A stretch of DNA of 64,000 nt from Ruthenibacterium lactatiformans (GCF_000949455.1 NZ_JXXK01000004.1:62001-126000); one strand, 5' to 3'; shown: positions 24,361 to 33,498, numbered from the stretch's first letter. Notes: a model not told the origin generated them from the sequence alone. Numbers and translations are program-made.

Positions 24361-25233
24361 TCATCCGCGCCCCACGACGCGCGCACCTTTCGCCTCCGGC
24401 CGCAGCACCCAGCACTGTGGGTAAACCCGCAGCAGCGCCGCTTTCGCGGCCTGGGCCGGGGCCTCGTCTGCAAACACGCCGAACACCGCCGCCCCACTGC
24501 CCGTCATCAGCGCTGCCAACGCGCCGTGGGCGCGCAGCGTTTCGCAGATGGGCTTTGTCGCGGCGCTGGCGCTGGAATATTCCAGCGCGTTCTTCATCTG
24601 CGCGCACAGGCCCGCCAAATCGCCCCGTGCGATGGCGGCCGCCGCAGCCGCGCTGTCCGGACGCACGTCGGTACCAATGCGGTCGTACCTTGCATATGCC
24701 TGCGGCGTGGAAATGCCGCCCGCGGGCATACATACCGTAAAAAAGCAGGGCGGGCAGGGCTTCAGCGGCTCCAGGATATCGCCCACACCGGTAACCCGGG
24801 CCGTGCCGCCCACAATGGAAAACGGCACGTCCGCGCCCACCTGCGCGCCCAGCGCGCACAGCTCTGCCGCGGAAAGGCGCGCACCGTACAGCTCGTTCAG
24901 CCCCACCAGAACGGCGGCGGCGTCGGCGCTGCCGCCCGCCATGCCCGCGCGCACGGGCACATGCTTTTCCACCGTGATGGCCGCGCCCGCCAGGAGGCCC
25001 GTGCCGTGGAAAAACGCCAGCGCCGCTTTATAGGCGGTGTTGTGCTCGTTGGCCGGCACGCGGGAGCCGGGCAGCGAAAGCGAAAGTCCCCTGCTTCTGC
25101 GCAAAGTGACGCGCTCCCGCAGGCTGACAGCCTGCATGATCATATCCAGCGTGTGATATCCGTCCGGCCGGGTCCCCGTCACGTCCAGCGTGAGATTCAG
25201 CTTTGCGGGTGCAAGCACGGTGACGCTGCGCAT
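24361..25233 (-). CDS. ispE: 4-diphosphocytidyl-2-C-methyl-D-erythritol kinase
   Basis: GHMP kinase of 290 aa, phosphorylating CDP-methylerythritol in the MEP isoprenoid pathway. The N-terminal APAKLNLTLDVTGTRPDGYH is the classic IspE opening and contains the catalytic Lys region. The ATP loop reads PVRAGMAGGSADAAA, where most homologues have GLGGGSSDAAA, and the C-terminal GSGAAVFG glycine motif is intact. ATG at 25233 follows GGGAGG. The neighbouring 67-aa membrane protein is in the same orientation 15 bases upstream. Confidence 0.95.
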   Translation of the reverse strand: MRSVTVLAPAKLNLTLDVTGTRPDGYHTLDMIMQAVSLRERVTLRRSRGLSLSLPGSRVPANEHNTAYKAALAFFHGTGLLAGAAITVEKHVPVRAGMAGGSADAAAVLVGLNELYGARLSAAELCALGAQVGADVPFSIVGGTARVTGVGDILEPLKPCPPCFFTVCMPAGGISTPQAYARYDRIGTDVRPDSAAAAAAIARGDLAGLCAQMKNALEYSSASAATKPICETLRAHGALAALMTGSGAAVFGVFADEAPAQAAKAALLRVYPQCWVLRPEAKGARVVGRG

Positions 25234-25248
25234 GAAAACGACCTCCCT

Positions 25249-25452
25249 TTACCGCTGTTCCAGCAGTTCAATGATCCTGAAAATCCCCAACAGCACCATC
25301 CCCGCAAAAAGGCAGGCGAGGAAAAGCAGCGGCTCTCTGTAATTCCAGTCGAACAGCATGCCGCCCAAAAAGCACTGCAGCAGAAATACGGCCGCCAGCG
25401 TGAGCAGCAGGAGCGCCGAAAGCAAAACAGCTGTTGAAATTCCTTTTTTCAT
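25249..25452 (-). CDS. Small two-helix membrane protein
   Basis: A 67-aa hydrophobic protein with two predicted transmembrane helices (about 8-32 and 42-62) separated by a short polar loop (DWNYRE). I do not recognise the family. AAAGAGG lies upstream of the ATG. Its position between DUF362 and ispE genes with short gaps suggests membership of that transcript. Confidence 0.6.
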   Translation of the reverse strand: MKKGISTAVLLSALLLLTLAAVFLLQCFLGGMLFDWNYREPLLFLACLFAGMVLLGIFRIIELLEQR

Positions 25453-25468
25453 TTCTGCCTCTTTCCGT

Positions 25469-26614
25469 CTACAGATTGAATATCCCAGCCCGCTTCACAT
25501 CGATGGCCTTTGCGGGGCACATCTCGTGGCAGCAAAAACAGCGGATGCAGGCCCTCGGCACGATATGCGCCTTTCCGTTTTCCACTGTGATGGTGTGCCC
25601 TGGGCATATCTCGGCGCACTTGCCGCAGCCGATGCATTTGCTCCGGTGGATCTTCGGGCGCGGGGCAAGCCACTTTTCCACGCCCGGAACGGCCCAGCGC
25701 AGCGCCCGGGGTGCCTTGTCGGCAAAGCTGATGTCTGCAAAGCCCGCGGGCAGTTTATAGTCCGCTACGGGCGCTGCCGCCTGCGTGTCGCCGCGCAGCA
25801 GCGCTTCCTCCAGTGCCGCCTCGCACAAGCCGCGGGCATGGGCGGCGGCAAGGTACGGCACCCGCATCGCGGGCATCCCCATCAGGCGGCACACAGCAAG
25901 GTCCACCGCATACGCGTCCTCTCCGCCCAGCACCAGCCCCAGCGCCCGGGGCGTGCCGCCCGCGGGGCCGTCGCCCTCCATGGCCAGCACGCCGTCGGCA
26001 ATGATAAGCTGCGGCCGCACGGTCTCGCACAGGTCCACCAGCATTTCTCCAAACGGCTCCTTTTCCGGGAAGCGCATATGGAATTCGGCTTTCTGCAGGC
26101 CCGGCACCGTGCCGAACAGATTTTTCACCGCGCAGGACATGCCCGTCATCACATGGGTCTTGACCTTGGGCAGGTCGATGATGAAATCCGCCTCCAGAAC
26201 GGGGCGCAGCAGGCTGAACTCCTTCACCCGCACGCCGTCCGTTTTACGCGGCGCTGCCTCGCACGCCGTGTAGGCCAGCGCGCCGTGGCGCTCGCACACC
26301 GCCAGCAGGCCGCTGGCCTTATAGATGCTCTTCATCACAGCGGGGTTGTACAGCCCGCCGGGGGAATCCGCCACGGTGATACTTTCAACGCCACGCCGCC
26401 GCAGCGCCGCACACACGGCGTCCAGCACGGCGGGGTGGGTGGTGACGGCCTTTTCGGGCGCGTGTTTCGCCACCAGGTTCGGCTTCACAAGCACGCGGCT
26501 GCGCGGGCCCAGCGCCCGGGCGGCCGCGCTTTGGGCAAAAATGTCCTCCACGTCCGCGGCCAGCGCCGCGGACGCATAGTCCGGCACGGAATAACAATGT
26601 ACTTCCTTCCCCAT
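25469..26614 (-). CDS. DUF362 ferredoxin-type protein
   Basis: A 381-aa protein with a DUF362 domain (about 35-290; VLVKPNLVAKHAPEKAVTTH, DLPKVKTHVMTGMSCAVKN) and a C-terminal double 4Fe-4S ferredoxin module, CIGCGKCAEICP and CIRCFCCHEMCP. DUF362 proteins are iron-sulfur enzymes of poorly defined function in anaerobes. It is encoded 3 bases after an aminotransferase that follows an Lrp-type regulator, so the three are probably one operon linked to amino-acid metabolism. Confidence 0.88.
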   Translation of the reverse strand: MGKEVHCYSVPDYASAALAADVEDIFAQSAAARALGPRSRVLVKPNLVAKHAPEKAVTTHPAVLDAVCAALRRRGVESITVADSPGGLYNPAVMKSIYKASGLLAVCERHGALAYTACEAAPRKTDGVRVKEFSLLRPVLEADFIIDLPKVKTHVMTGMSCAVKNLFGTVPGLQKAEFHMRFPEKEPFGEMLVDLCETVRPQLIIADGVLAMEGDGPAGGTPRALGLVLGGEDAYAVDLAVCRLMGMPAMRVPYLAAAHARGLCEAALEEALLRGDTQAAAPVADYKLPAGFADISFADKAPRALRWAVPGVEKWLAPRPKIHRSKCIGCGKCAEICPGHTITVENGKAHIVPRACIRCFCCHEMCPAKAIDVKRAGIFNL

Positions 26615-26617
26615 CGC

Positions 26618-27787
26618 TTACACGCCCAGCTCCTGCAAAAACAGCTCGATGCGGTGCAGCGCCTCGGACAAATGGCCGATGGAATACGAATAGCTGATGC
26701 GCACATGCCCTTCGCCGGAATCGCCGAAGGCGTTGCCCGGCACCACGGCTACCTTTTTGCCGAACAGCAGTTTTTCGCAGAATTCCTCGCTGGAAAGGCC
26801 CGTTTTCCGAATGGAAGGAAAGGCATAAAACGCCCCCTCCGGCTCGAAGCAGTCCAGGCCCATGCGGTTCAGGCTGCTCACGAGGAAGCGGCGGCGCATG
26901 TCATACTCGCTGCGCATGGCCTCGATATCCGCGTCGCAGCGGCGCAGAGCCGTCACGGCCGCGTACTGGCTGGTGGTGGGCGCGCACATGATGGCGGACT
27001 GGTGGATCTTCGTCATTACCTTGATGATCGGCTCCGGCCCGCAGGCATAGCCCAGACGCCAGCCCGTCATGGCATAGGCCTTGGAAAAACCGTTCACCAC
27101 AACGGTGCGTTCCTTCATGCCCGGCAGCGAGGCGATGCTCACATGGCGCTCGCCGCCGTAGGTCAGCTCGGCATAGATCTCATCCGACAGAACGATGATG
27201 TCCTTATCCCGCAGCAGCGCCGCGATGGGTTCCAGGTCCTCCCGGCGCATCACGGCCCCCGTGGGATTGCACGGGAACGGGAAGATGATGAGCTTTGTGC
27301 GCGGCGTGATGGCCGCCTCCAGCTCCTGCGCCGTCAGCTTAAAGCCGTTTTCAGCTTTCAGCGGCAGCGGCACGGGCACGCCGCCCGTCAGCGTGGTGAT
27401 GGGGTAATAGCAGACAAAGCACGGCTCCGGGATGATGACCTCGTCGCCGGGGTTCACCAGCGCGCGGATGCACATATCGATGGCCTCGGAGCCGCCCACG
27501 GTAACGACGGTTTCCCCGGGCGTGTAGGAAAGGCCCATGCGGCGGGAAAGGTAATTGCAGGTCTCTTCCCGCAGCTCCGCCAGGCCCGAATTGCTCGTGT
27601 ACCAGGTGCGCCCTTTTTCCAGGCTGCGGATGCCCGCGTCGCGCACCGTCCAGGGCGTTTTAAAATCCGGCTCGCCCACGCCCAGCGAGATGCAGTCCTT
27701 CATCTCGGCCGCAATGTCAAAAAATTTGCGGATGCCCGAGGGACGCATGTCGCGCGCGGCGGCGGAAATGATCTTTGCATAATCCAT
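26618..27787 (-). CDS. PLP-dependent aminotransferase, class I/II
   Basis: Fold-type I aminotransferase of 389 aa. Landmarks: SLGVGEPDF near 35, the substrate/PLP segment FPFPCNPTGAVM near 175, the DEIYAELTY strand and the Schiff-base Lys in NGFSKAYAMTGWRLGY near 240. This subgroup transaminates aspartate, aromatic or N-acetyl-diamino acids; the substrate cannot be fixed. ATG overlaps the stop of the upstream Lrp-type regulator (TGATG), so ATG at 27785-27787 is preferred to the GTG just before it. Confidence 0.9.
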   Translation of the reverse strand: MDYAKIISAAARDMRPSGIRKFFDIAAEMKDCISLGVGEPDFKTPWTVRDAGIRSLEKGRTWYTSNSGLAELREETCNYLSRRMGLSYTPGETVVTVGGSEAIDMCIRALVNPGDEVIIPEPCFVCYYPITTLTGGVPVPLPLKAENGFKLTAQELEAAITPRTKLIIFPFPCNPTGAVMRREDLEPIAALLRDKDIIVLSDEIYAELTYGGERHVSIASLPGMKERTVVVNGFSKAYAMTGWRLGYACGPEPIIKVMTKIHQSAIMCAPTTSQYAAVTALRRCDADIEAMRSEYDMRRRFLVSSLNRMGLDCFEPEGAFYAFPSIRKTGLSSEEFCEKLLFGKKVAVVPGNAFGDSGEGHVRISYSYSIGHLSEALHRIELFLQELGV

Positions 27788-28260
27788 CACAGCAGCTCCC
27801 GTTCGTCGGTGGGTTCCAGGCCGTACAGCACGCCGTCTTTTTTATAGGTGCGCAGCACGAAATGCGTGGCCGTGCTCAGCACGTCGTCCAGCGGGCTCAG
27901 CCGCTTTGCCACGAACAATGCAATGTCCTGAAAGCTCTTGCCGCTCATCACCAGCGAAAGGTCGTACCCGCCGCTCATCAGCATCACGCTGTCCACCTCG
28001 TCAAAGCGGGCGATGTTGGCCGCAACCTCGTCAAAGCCGCAGTCCCGCTTGGGCGAAACGCGCAGCTCGATGATGGCCTGCACCCGGTCGGCTCCGGCCT
28101 TGTCCCAGTCGATCAGCGCCTTGTAGCCGTTGATGACGTGGGCCTGCTGGTACGCGTCGATCTGCTTCGCCACCTCCTCGGGCGTGCTCTCCACCATCGT
28201 GGCGATATCCTCAAGGCTGATACGGGCGTTTTCCTCCAGGATCTTGAGTATCTTTTCCAT
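27787..28260 (-). CDS. Lrp/AsnC-family transcriptional regulator
   Basis: A 157-aa amino-acid-responsive regulator: an N-terminal winged HTH (about 1-60; KILEENARISLEDIATMVESTPEEV) and a C-terminal RAM ligand-binding domain (about 70-145; AIIELRVSPKRDCGFDEVA). It is the first gene of an operon with the aminotransferase and DUF362 protein and probably regulates it. The start is set at the ATG in 28258-28260, which follows AGAGGGG; the longer frame opens in the promoter region. Confidence 0.88.
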   Translation of the reverse strand: MEKILKILEENARISLEDIATMVESTPEEVAKQIDAYQQAHVINGYKALIDWDKAGADRVQAIIELRVSPKRDCGFDEVAANIARFDEVDSVMLMSGGYDLSLVMSGKSFQDIALFVAKRLSPLDDVLSTATHFVLRTYKKDGVLYGLEPTDERELL

Positions 28261-28532
28261 GGATGTTCCCCTCTTTCTTCGCTGTACATCTCGCCTCTTC
28301 ATTTATGAGGCGATATTTATTAGGCGATATTAGGTACATTATAGTAAATCCGGCGCCGAAAGTAAACATCCGCACAAAACACACCGCGCACGGAGCCGGG
28401 ATTTCGGCGGTTTCGGCTCTTTTCCCCGGCGGATTTTTTTGTTATACTGGTAAAACAGACCGCGGGCCGGACGGGCCCGCCTGCGGACGCCGCGCCCCGA
28501 CGGCGCGGGCACAACGGAGGAGAGGGAATAAA

Positions 28533-28802
28533 ATGGAAGCTGTTATCACTGTCGTGGGCAACGACAAAGTAGGCATTCTTGCACAGGTATGCACCGCGTG
28601 CGCCGAGGCCAATGTAAACGTGGAGGAAGTGACGCAGCGCATCCTGCGCGGCACCTTCGCCATGATCATGCTGGTGGATGTGTCCAGCTGCTCGATGGAT
28701 TTTACGGCCTTTGCAGAGAAGATGAAGCAGAAGGGCGACGAGCTGGGCGTGGATGTGCGCTGCACCCGGCAGGAAATCTATGACGCCATGCACCGTATTT
28801 AA
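28533..28802 (+). CDS. ACT-domain protein, UPF0237 family
   Basis: An 89-aa stand-alone ACT domain (EAVITVVGNDKVGILAQVCT, then NVNVEEVTQRIL). ACT domains bind amino acids and regulate metabolic enzymes; this small version nearly always precedes a PFL-family (UPF0210) gene, as here, 15 bases upstream. The ATG at 28533 follows GGAGGAGAGGG. An upstream TGTTATACT at about 28440-28448 is a plausible extended -10. Confidence 0.9.
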   Translation: MEAVITVVGNDKVGILAQVCTACAEANVNVEEVTQRILRGTFAMIMLVDVSSCSMDFTAFAEKMKQKGDELGVDVRCTRQEIYDAMHRI

Positions 28803-28817
28803 GGAGATGGAGCGCAT

Positions 28818-30179
28818 ATGTTGAACACGAACGATATTCTCGAGACCATCCAGATGATCACGGACGAGCATCTGGACGTGCGCACCGTGACCATGGGCAT
28901 CTCCCTGCTGGACTGTGCGGACCCGGACGGCCGAAAAGCCTGCGAAAAGATCTACCGCAAGATCACCGAAAAAGCAAAGGACCTTGTCAAAACAGCCGAG
29001 GACATCTCAGCCACCTACGGCATGCCCATCGTAAACAAGCGCATCTCGGTAACGCCCATCGCCATGCTGCTGGCCAGCGCGCCGGACGCGGACCCGGTGT
29101 GGTATGCCAAAACGCTGGACGCTGCGGCCAAGGCCGTGGGCGTCAACTTCATCGGCGGCTATTCGGCGCTGGTGCACAAGGGCTTTTCCGCCGGGGACGA
29201 GCGACTCATCCGCAGCATCCCGGAGGCGCTGGCCTGTACGGACTACGTCTGCAGCAGCATCAACGTCGGCTCCACCAAGAGCGGCATCAACATGGACGCC
29301 GTCAAGATGATGGGGCCCGTCATCAAGGAAGCCGCGGCGCGCACGCGGGATAAAATGTGCGCGGGCGCGGCAAAGCTTGTCGTATTCTGCAACGCGCCGG
29401 AGGACAACCCCTTCATGGCGGGCGCGTTCCACGGCCCGGGCGAGCCGGACTGCGTTATCCACGTGGGCGTCTCCGGCCCGGGCGCGGTGCGTGCGGCTCT
29501 GGCCCAGCTGCCCAAGGACGCTTCGCTGGACACCGTGGCCGAGCTGATCAAACGCACGGCGTTCAAAATCACACGCATGGGCCAGCTTGTGGGCAACCTT
29601 GCCAGCGAGCGGCTGGGCGTGCCCTTCGGCATCGTGGACCTTTCACTTGCGCCCACGCCCGCGCCCGGCGATTCCGTGGCGAATATTCTGGAAGAAATCG
29701 GGCTGGAGAGCTGCGGCTGCTGCGGCACGACGGCCACGCTGGCCATGCTGAACGACGCGGTAAAAAAGGGCGGCGTGATGGCCTCGAACCACGTTGGCGG
29801 GCTTTCCGGCGCGTTCATCCCTGTGTCCGAGGACGACGGCATGATCAAAGCCGTGGAGCGCGGCAGCCTATCCATTGAAAAGCTGGAAGCCATGACGGCC
29901 GTGTGCAGCGTGGGCATCGACATGGTCGTCATCCCGGGTGAGACGGACGCCGCCGTCATCTCGGCGCTCATCGCGGACGAGGCCGCCATCGGCATGGTGA
30001 ACACCAAAACGACGGCCGTGCGCGTTATCCCGGCCATCGGCTGCAAGGAGGGCGACGTGCTGGACTTCGGCGGCCTTTTGGGCTATGCGCCCATCCTGCC
30101 CGTGAGCACGTTCTCGCCGTCGGTGTTCGTCAACCGCGGCGGACGCATCCCCGCTCCGCTGCAGGCGCTGAAAAACTGA
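28818..30179 (+). CDS. PFL-family protein, UPF0210/DUF711
   Basis: A 453-aa cytoplasmic protein of the UPF0210 family, which has the ten-stranded barrel fold of pyruvate formate-lyase-like proteins but no known reaction. Recognisable segments are MITDEHLDVRTVTMGISLLD at the start, KRISVTPIAML, and GCCGTTATLAMLNDAVKKGG near 300. It is paired with the ACT-domain gene. A strong terminator follows. Confidence 0.92.
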   Translation: MLNTNDILETIQMITDEHLDVRTVTMGISLLDCADPDGRKACEKIYRKITEKAKDLVKTAEDISATYGMPIVNKRISVTPIAMLLASAPDADPVWYAKTLDAAAKAVGVNFIGGYSALVHKGFSAGDERLIRSIPEALACTDYVCSSINVGSTKSGINMDAVKMMGPVIKEAAARTRDKMCAGAAKLVVFCNAPEDNPFMAGAFHGPGEPDCVIHVGVSGPGAVRAALAQLPKDASLDTVAELIKRTAFKITRMGQLVGNLASERLGVPFGIVDLSLAPTPAPGDSVANILEEIGLESCGCCGTTATLAMLNDAVKKGGVMASNHVGGLSGAFIPVSEDDGMIKAVERGSLSIEKLEAMTAVCSVGIDMVVIPGETDAAVISALIADEAAIGMVNTKTTAVRVIPAIGCKEGDVLDFGGLLGYAPILPVSTFSPSVFVNRGGRIPAPLQALKN

Positions 30180-30190
30180 ACTTTCTCTGT

Positions 30191-30218
30191 GCCGCCCCTC
30201 TGCGGGGCGGCTTTTTTT
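30191..30218 (+). terminator. Terminator after UPF0210 gene
   Basis: GCCGCCCC-TCTGC-GGGGCGGC followed by T7. Confidence 0.95.
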
Positions 30219-30671
30219 ATAAAAATGCAGCTTGCACATTCGGCACTGGGATGATACTCTTTAAACAGGTAATAACTCCAAATCTTGTGAAAGAAAGTTC
30301 AATTGAAAAGCAGAGAAACTGGTTGCAGCTTGTCAGAAAAGCTGCCTGCGAACAGGGCCTTTCGTCCCGTTCACCGCGCACAGCGGCCTTCGGCGGTCGC
30401 TTCGCTCTATACTGGCCCTGCGGGACGTCGCGGGGTTATTTTAAATGAAAAAGTGGCGTCTAAGCGCTAAGAGCCGCGCTTTCAGCGCGGTTGTCCGCAG
30501 GGGAGGCTTCGCACCGCTCCGACACGCGCCCGCGGGCGCGGTCACCATCCCTTTTTCAGGCTTTTCCCCAGATGCTTCTTTGCCTTTTTCGACATTCTGA
30601 TAGGTTGTTCGCTATCTGCGGGATAGAATTCTCATGGACACCGTGGTACTCTAATGCCGGAGGGGATTCTC
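30219..30671. other. Gene-free region with dispersed repeat copy A
   Basis: About 450 bases without a supported gene. The right half belongs to a repeat shared with 38.9-39.0 kb. A TAGAAT at about 30623-30628 could be the -10 of the XRE gene. Confidence 0.6.
30338..30599. repeat. Dispersed intergenic repeat, copy A
   Basis: Shares three blocks with 38877-39018: GCTGCCTRCGAACAGGGCCT, CGGGGTTATTTTAAATGAAA, and a T-rich block (CCTTTTTCARGCTTTTYCCC, then GCTTCTTT..CCTT and CTTTTTCGA). Between blocks two and three copy A has about 100 extra bases of GC hairpins. On the minus strand the third block encodes a short Lys-rich frame (MSKKAKKHLGKSLKKGW), probably incidental. Confidence 0.75.
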
Positions 30672-31166
30672 ATGGATCAAGTAAAAATCGGAAAATTCAT
30701 TGCTGAACTTCGCCGACGGGCCGGACTTACACAGGAAGCCCTTGGCGAAAAAATTGGAGTTACCAACAAAACCATCTCCCGTTGGGAAAACGGAGATTAT
30801 ATGCCGAACATTGAAATGCTTCAGCTTCTCGCTGAGGAATTCAGTATCAGTATCAGCGAAATTCTGGCCGGGGAAAAATTTTCCGATGAAGAATCTCGTC
30901 ATAAAGCAGACGAAAATGCAATCGCAACAACAAGTACAAGCGCCTTTTCGTTGAAAGAAAGAAAAACATTTTTCAAAAAGAAATGGCGCAGGGAACATTT
31001 TTCTCTTTTTGCTGTCCTGGCTTTGATTTTGATTGCCGCCGTCGTATTTCCCCTGGTATTTCACAAACCATGGCTTCTCGGTATAGCACCTTTGGTCGCG
31101 CTCGTTGAATACGGCTTTCAAAACAACCGAATGATGGTCTATGTCGAAAAATGCCTATATAAATGA
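30672..31166 (+). CDS. XRE-family regulator with membrane helices
   Basis: A 164-aa protein: an N-terminal Cro/CI-type HTH (about 5-60; LRRRAGLTQEALGEKIGV then TNKTISRWENGDYMP), a polar linker, and two hydrophobic segments (about 113-130 and 133-145). Membrane-tethered XRE proteins of this kind occur widely in clostridia; targets are unknown. Base composition is markedly more AT-rich than the neighbours and it sits beside a dispersed repeat, suggesting acquisition. ATG at 30672 follows GGAGGGGA; the frame opens 6 codons earlier. A hairpin at about 31270-31292 may terminate it. Confidence 0.87.
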   Translation: MDQVKIGKFIAELRRRAGLTQEALGEKIGVTNKTISRWENGDYMPNIEMLQLLAEEFSISISEILAGEKFSDEESRHKADENAIATTSTSAFSLKERKTFFKKKWRREHFSLFAVLALILIAAVVFPLVFHKPWLLGIAPLVALVEYGFQNNRMMVYVEKCLYK

Positions 31167-31344
31167 AAGCGGCGCAGCTGTTCCCAGTTCGTGGAACAGC
31201 ACGGAAGTGCCGCCGCCCCGCTTTCCTTTCGGCCGAACAGCCCCCGGAACGCACCAATCACGCAAAAGGACGCGCCGCACAGGGCACGGCGCGCATATTT
31301 TCCCTTTTTGCCGCTCAAACTAAGCGCAGAAAGGATGTGTTCCC

Positions 31345-31560
31345 ATGAATATCTTCTATAAGATCTGCGTTATTCTCATCATCATCGGCGGCATCAACTG
31401 GGGCCTCATCGGCCTGTTCAGCTTCGACGCCGTGGCTTGGCTGCTGGGCGGCAGCGCAAGTTTGCTCTCCCGCGCGGTATATACCGTGGTTGGTATCGCC
31501 GCGCTGTGCGCCATTCCCAGCCTGTTCGGCAGCGAGCCGCAGGCGCGCCGGGCGGAATAA
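31345..31560 (+). CDS. DUF378 small membrane protein
   Basis: A 71-aa two-helix membrane protein of the DUF378 (YuzA-like) family, recognised by IIIGGINWGLIGLFSFD and the closing VYTVVGIAALCAI. Function unknown. AGAAAGGA precedes the ATG. Confidence 0.88.
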   Translation: MNIFYKICVILIIIGGINWGLIGLFSFDAVAWLLGGSASLLSRAVYTVVGIAALCAIPSLFGSEPQARRAE

Positions 31561-31638
31561 CGCCCCGCGCGTTTTCCCTCTCTTCCGGCCGTCCGGTGCG
31601 CCGCGTTCACAAAACGCGTTTTCGGGCGGCCCCTCTCC

Positions 31639-31667
31639 ACGGCAGCGGGCCTCCGCTGCCGTTTTTT
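31639..31667 (+). terminator. Terminator after DUF378 gene
   Basis: ACGGCAGCGG paired with CCGCTGCCGT around a 4-base loop, followed by T6. Confidence 0.9.
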
Positions 31668-31733
31668 GTCGTTCCAATTTCTCCGAAAGCCCCTCCCGGG
31701 CGGGATTTCCAGTCCATATCGTGCGCCGCGCAC

Positions 31734-31763
31734 TTTACAGAAACCCCACTTTTGGTATATAAT
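31734..31763 (+). promoter_or_regulatory. Promoter of tsaE operon
   Basis: TTTACA, 18 bases, TATAAT; 60 bases before the tsaE start. Confidence 0.65.
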
Positions 31764-31823
31764 ATGCTATAAATGCGCGCACCTGCGCGCACTTTGATAC
31801 AAACAGCATGCAGGAGGCGCGCC

Positions 31824-32249
31824 ATGGCGGTATACGAAACAGGCAGCAGAGCCGAAACGGCAGCGCTGGGCGAGCGCCTGGCCAAGGTGCTGCGCAGCGG
31901 CTCCCTGGTGCTGTTTACCGGAGGGCTCGGCGCGGGGAAAACAGCCTTCTGCGAGGGCATCGCCCGCGGGCTGGGCTGCACCGACGAGGTCTCCAGCCCC
32001 ACGTTCGCCATCGTGAACGTATACCGCGGCCCTCAGCCCTTCGCCCATTTCGACATGTACCGTATCTCCACCATGGAGGACCTTCAGGCAACGGGCTTTT
32101 TTGATTATCTGGACGACGGCGCGGTGGTTGCCGCAGAGTGGAGCGAAAACGTCGCGCCGCTCGTGGCGGGCGAACCCGCTGTTCATGTGGACATCGCAGT
32201 GCTGGACGAGCACCGCCGCCGCATCACCATCGAGGGGGCTCAGCTTTGA
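31824..32249 (+). CDS. tsaE: tRNA t6A biosynthesis ATPase TsaE
   Basis: A 141-aa ATPase of the TsaB-TsaD-TsaE complex that makes threonylcarbamoyl-adenosine at tRNA position 37. Walker A is GGLGAGKTAF (about 33-42); SSPTFAIVNVY and HFDMYRI are typical TsaE segments. ATG at 31824 follows AGGAGGCGC, so the longer upstream frame is not used. The stop overlaps the tsaB start. Confidence 0.96.
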   Translation: MAVYETGSRAETAALGERLAKVLRSGSLVLFTGGLGAGKTAFCEGIARGLGCTDEVSSPTFAIVNVYRGPQPFAHFDMYRISTMEDLQATGFFDYLDDGAVVAAEWSENVAPLVAGEPAVHVDIAVLDEHRRRITIEGAQL

Positions 32250-32938
32250 CGATCTTTGGCCTGGATTCTGCGGGAAAGACCGCCGGCATTGCCATACTGC
32301 GGGACAGCCGGCTGATTTATGAATGTTATCTGGCTACGGGCCATACACACAGCGAAACGCTGCTTTGCCTGTGCAAAAACGCCTTTGACGCCGCAGGGCT
32401 TTCTCCCGCGGAAATAGACGTGTTCGCCGCCGCTGCCGGGCCGGGCAGCTTCACGGGCCTTCGCATCGGGCTGGCTGCCGTCAAGGGACTTGCTTTCCCA
32501 CACGACACGCCCTGCGCCGCTGTCTCCACACTGGAGGCGTTGGCATACAGCGCGGCTGTGGAAGGCACGCTGCTGTGCGCGCTGGATGCGCGCCGGGGCG
32601 AGGTGTACTGGGCCGGTTTTTTCGCCGCGGACGGTGCGGTGGAGCGCTTATGCCCGGACGAGAGCGCGCCCGCCGCTTCCCTGCGCGGGTTTGTGGAAAG
32701 CGCGCGGGAGCCGGTGTGGCTGCTGGGCGACGGCGCGCAGCTGGTGGACGAGGCGCTGAACGGCACGGGCAAGACCCGCCTGTATCCCGAAGCCTACCGC
32801 CTGGGCCGCGCCGGCGGCGTGTGCCGGGCTGCGCTGGCAGCGGGTGAAACGGTGCCCGCTGCACAGCTTATCCCCGATTACCACCGCCTTTCGCAGGCGG
32901 AGCGGGAACGGGCGGCGCGTCTGCAGGCCGCGCCCTGA
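32246..32938 (+). CDS. tsaB: tRNA t6A biosynthesis protein TsaB
   Basis: A 230-aa ASKHA-fold partner of TsaD in t6A synthesis. It opens TIFGLDSAGKTAGIAIL and carries the family stretch AAAAGPGSFTGLRIGLAAVKGLA near 68-90. The start is TTG at 32246, overlapping the tsaE stop (TTGA), with GAGGGGG 7 bases upstream, so translation is coupled. The longer in-frame opening at 32138 would run inside tsaE and is rejected. Confidence 0.95.
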   Translation: MTIFGLDSAGKTAGIAILRDSRLIYECYLATGHTHSETLLCLCKNAFDAAGLSPAEIDVFAAAAGPGSFTGLRIGLAAVKGLAFPHDTPCAAVSTLEALAYSAAVEGTLLCALDARRGEVYWAGFFAADGAVERLCPDESAPAASLRGFVESAREPVWLLGDGAQLVDEALNGTGKTRLYPEAYRLGRAGGVCRAALAAGETVPAAQLIPDYHRLSQAERERAARLQAAP

Positions 32939-33000
32939 CCGCGCAAAAGATAAAAAACATACCGCGCCGGCTTGCGCCCGCGGACAAGGAGTTGTATCAT

Positions 33001-33447
33001 ATGGAGAAACCCGTTGCACTGGGCGCCGACCATGGCGGTTTTGCCCTGAAGGAGGCCGTCCGGGCGCACCTGGACGAACGCGGCGTGCCCTACGTTGATT
33101 ACGGCACGCACAGCGAAGCATCCGTTGATTATCCCGATATGGCCGTGCCTCCCTGCGAGGCCGTTGTGCGCGGCGAATGCGCCTGTGCATTGCTGTTCTG
33201 CGGCACGGGCGTGGGCATCAGCATGGCGGCCAACAAGCTGGACGGAATCCGCGCCTGCTGCTGCAGCGACGCTTTCAGCGCCAAATACACACGCCTGCAC
33301 AACGACGCCAACGCCCTTTGTCTGGGCGGGCGCGTTGTCGGCCCGGGCCTTGCCTGCGAACTGGTGGACCTGTTTCTGGACACCCCCTTCGAAGGCGGCC
33401 GCCATGCGGGCCGCGTCGCCAAGATATCCGCGCTGGAGCAGCGCTGA
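33001..33447 (+). CDS. rpiB: Ribose-5-phosphate isomerase B
   Basis: Pentose-phosphate enzyme of 148 aa interconverting ribose-5-P and ribulose-5-P. The N-terminal ALGADHGGFALKEAV, the active-site CGTGVGISMAANK (Cys base) and RLHNDANALCLGGRVVG (His/Asn) are intact. ATG at 33001 has AAGGAG 10 bases upstream. It is followed by upp, as in many Firmicutes. Confidence 0.95.
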   Translation: MEKPVALGADHGGFALKEAVRAHLDERGVPYVDYGTHSEASVDYPDMAVPPCEAVVRGECACALLFCGTGVGISMAANKLDGIRACCCSDAFSAKYTRLHNDANALCLGGRVVGPGLACELVDLFLDTPFEGGRHAGRVAKISALEQR

Positions 33448-33498
33448 CATACACGCCGAGCCATCCCGGAAAGCCGAACATAAAGGAGACTGAAAACA

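Noticed and set aside
30672..31166. Prophage regulator
   Set aside because: An isolated XRE gene with no integrase, structural or lysis genes nearby; the membrane helices also argue against a phage repressor.
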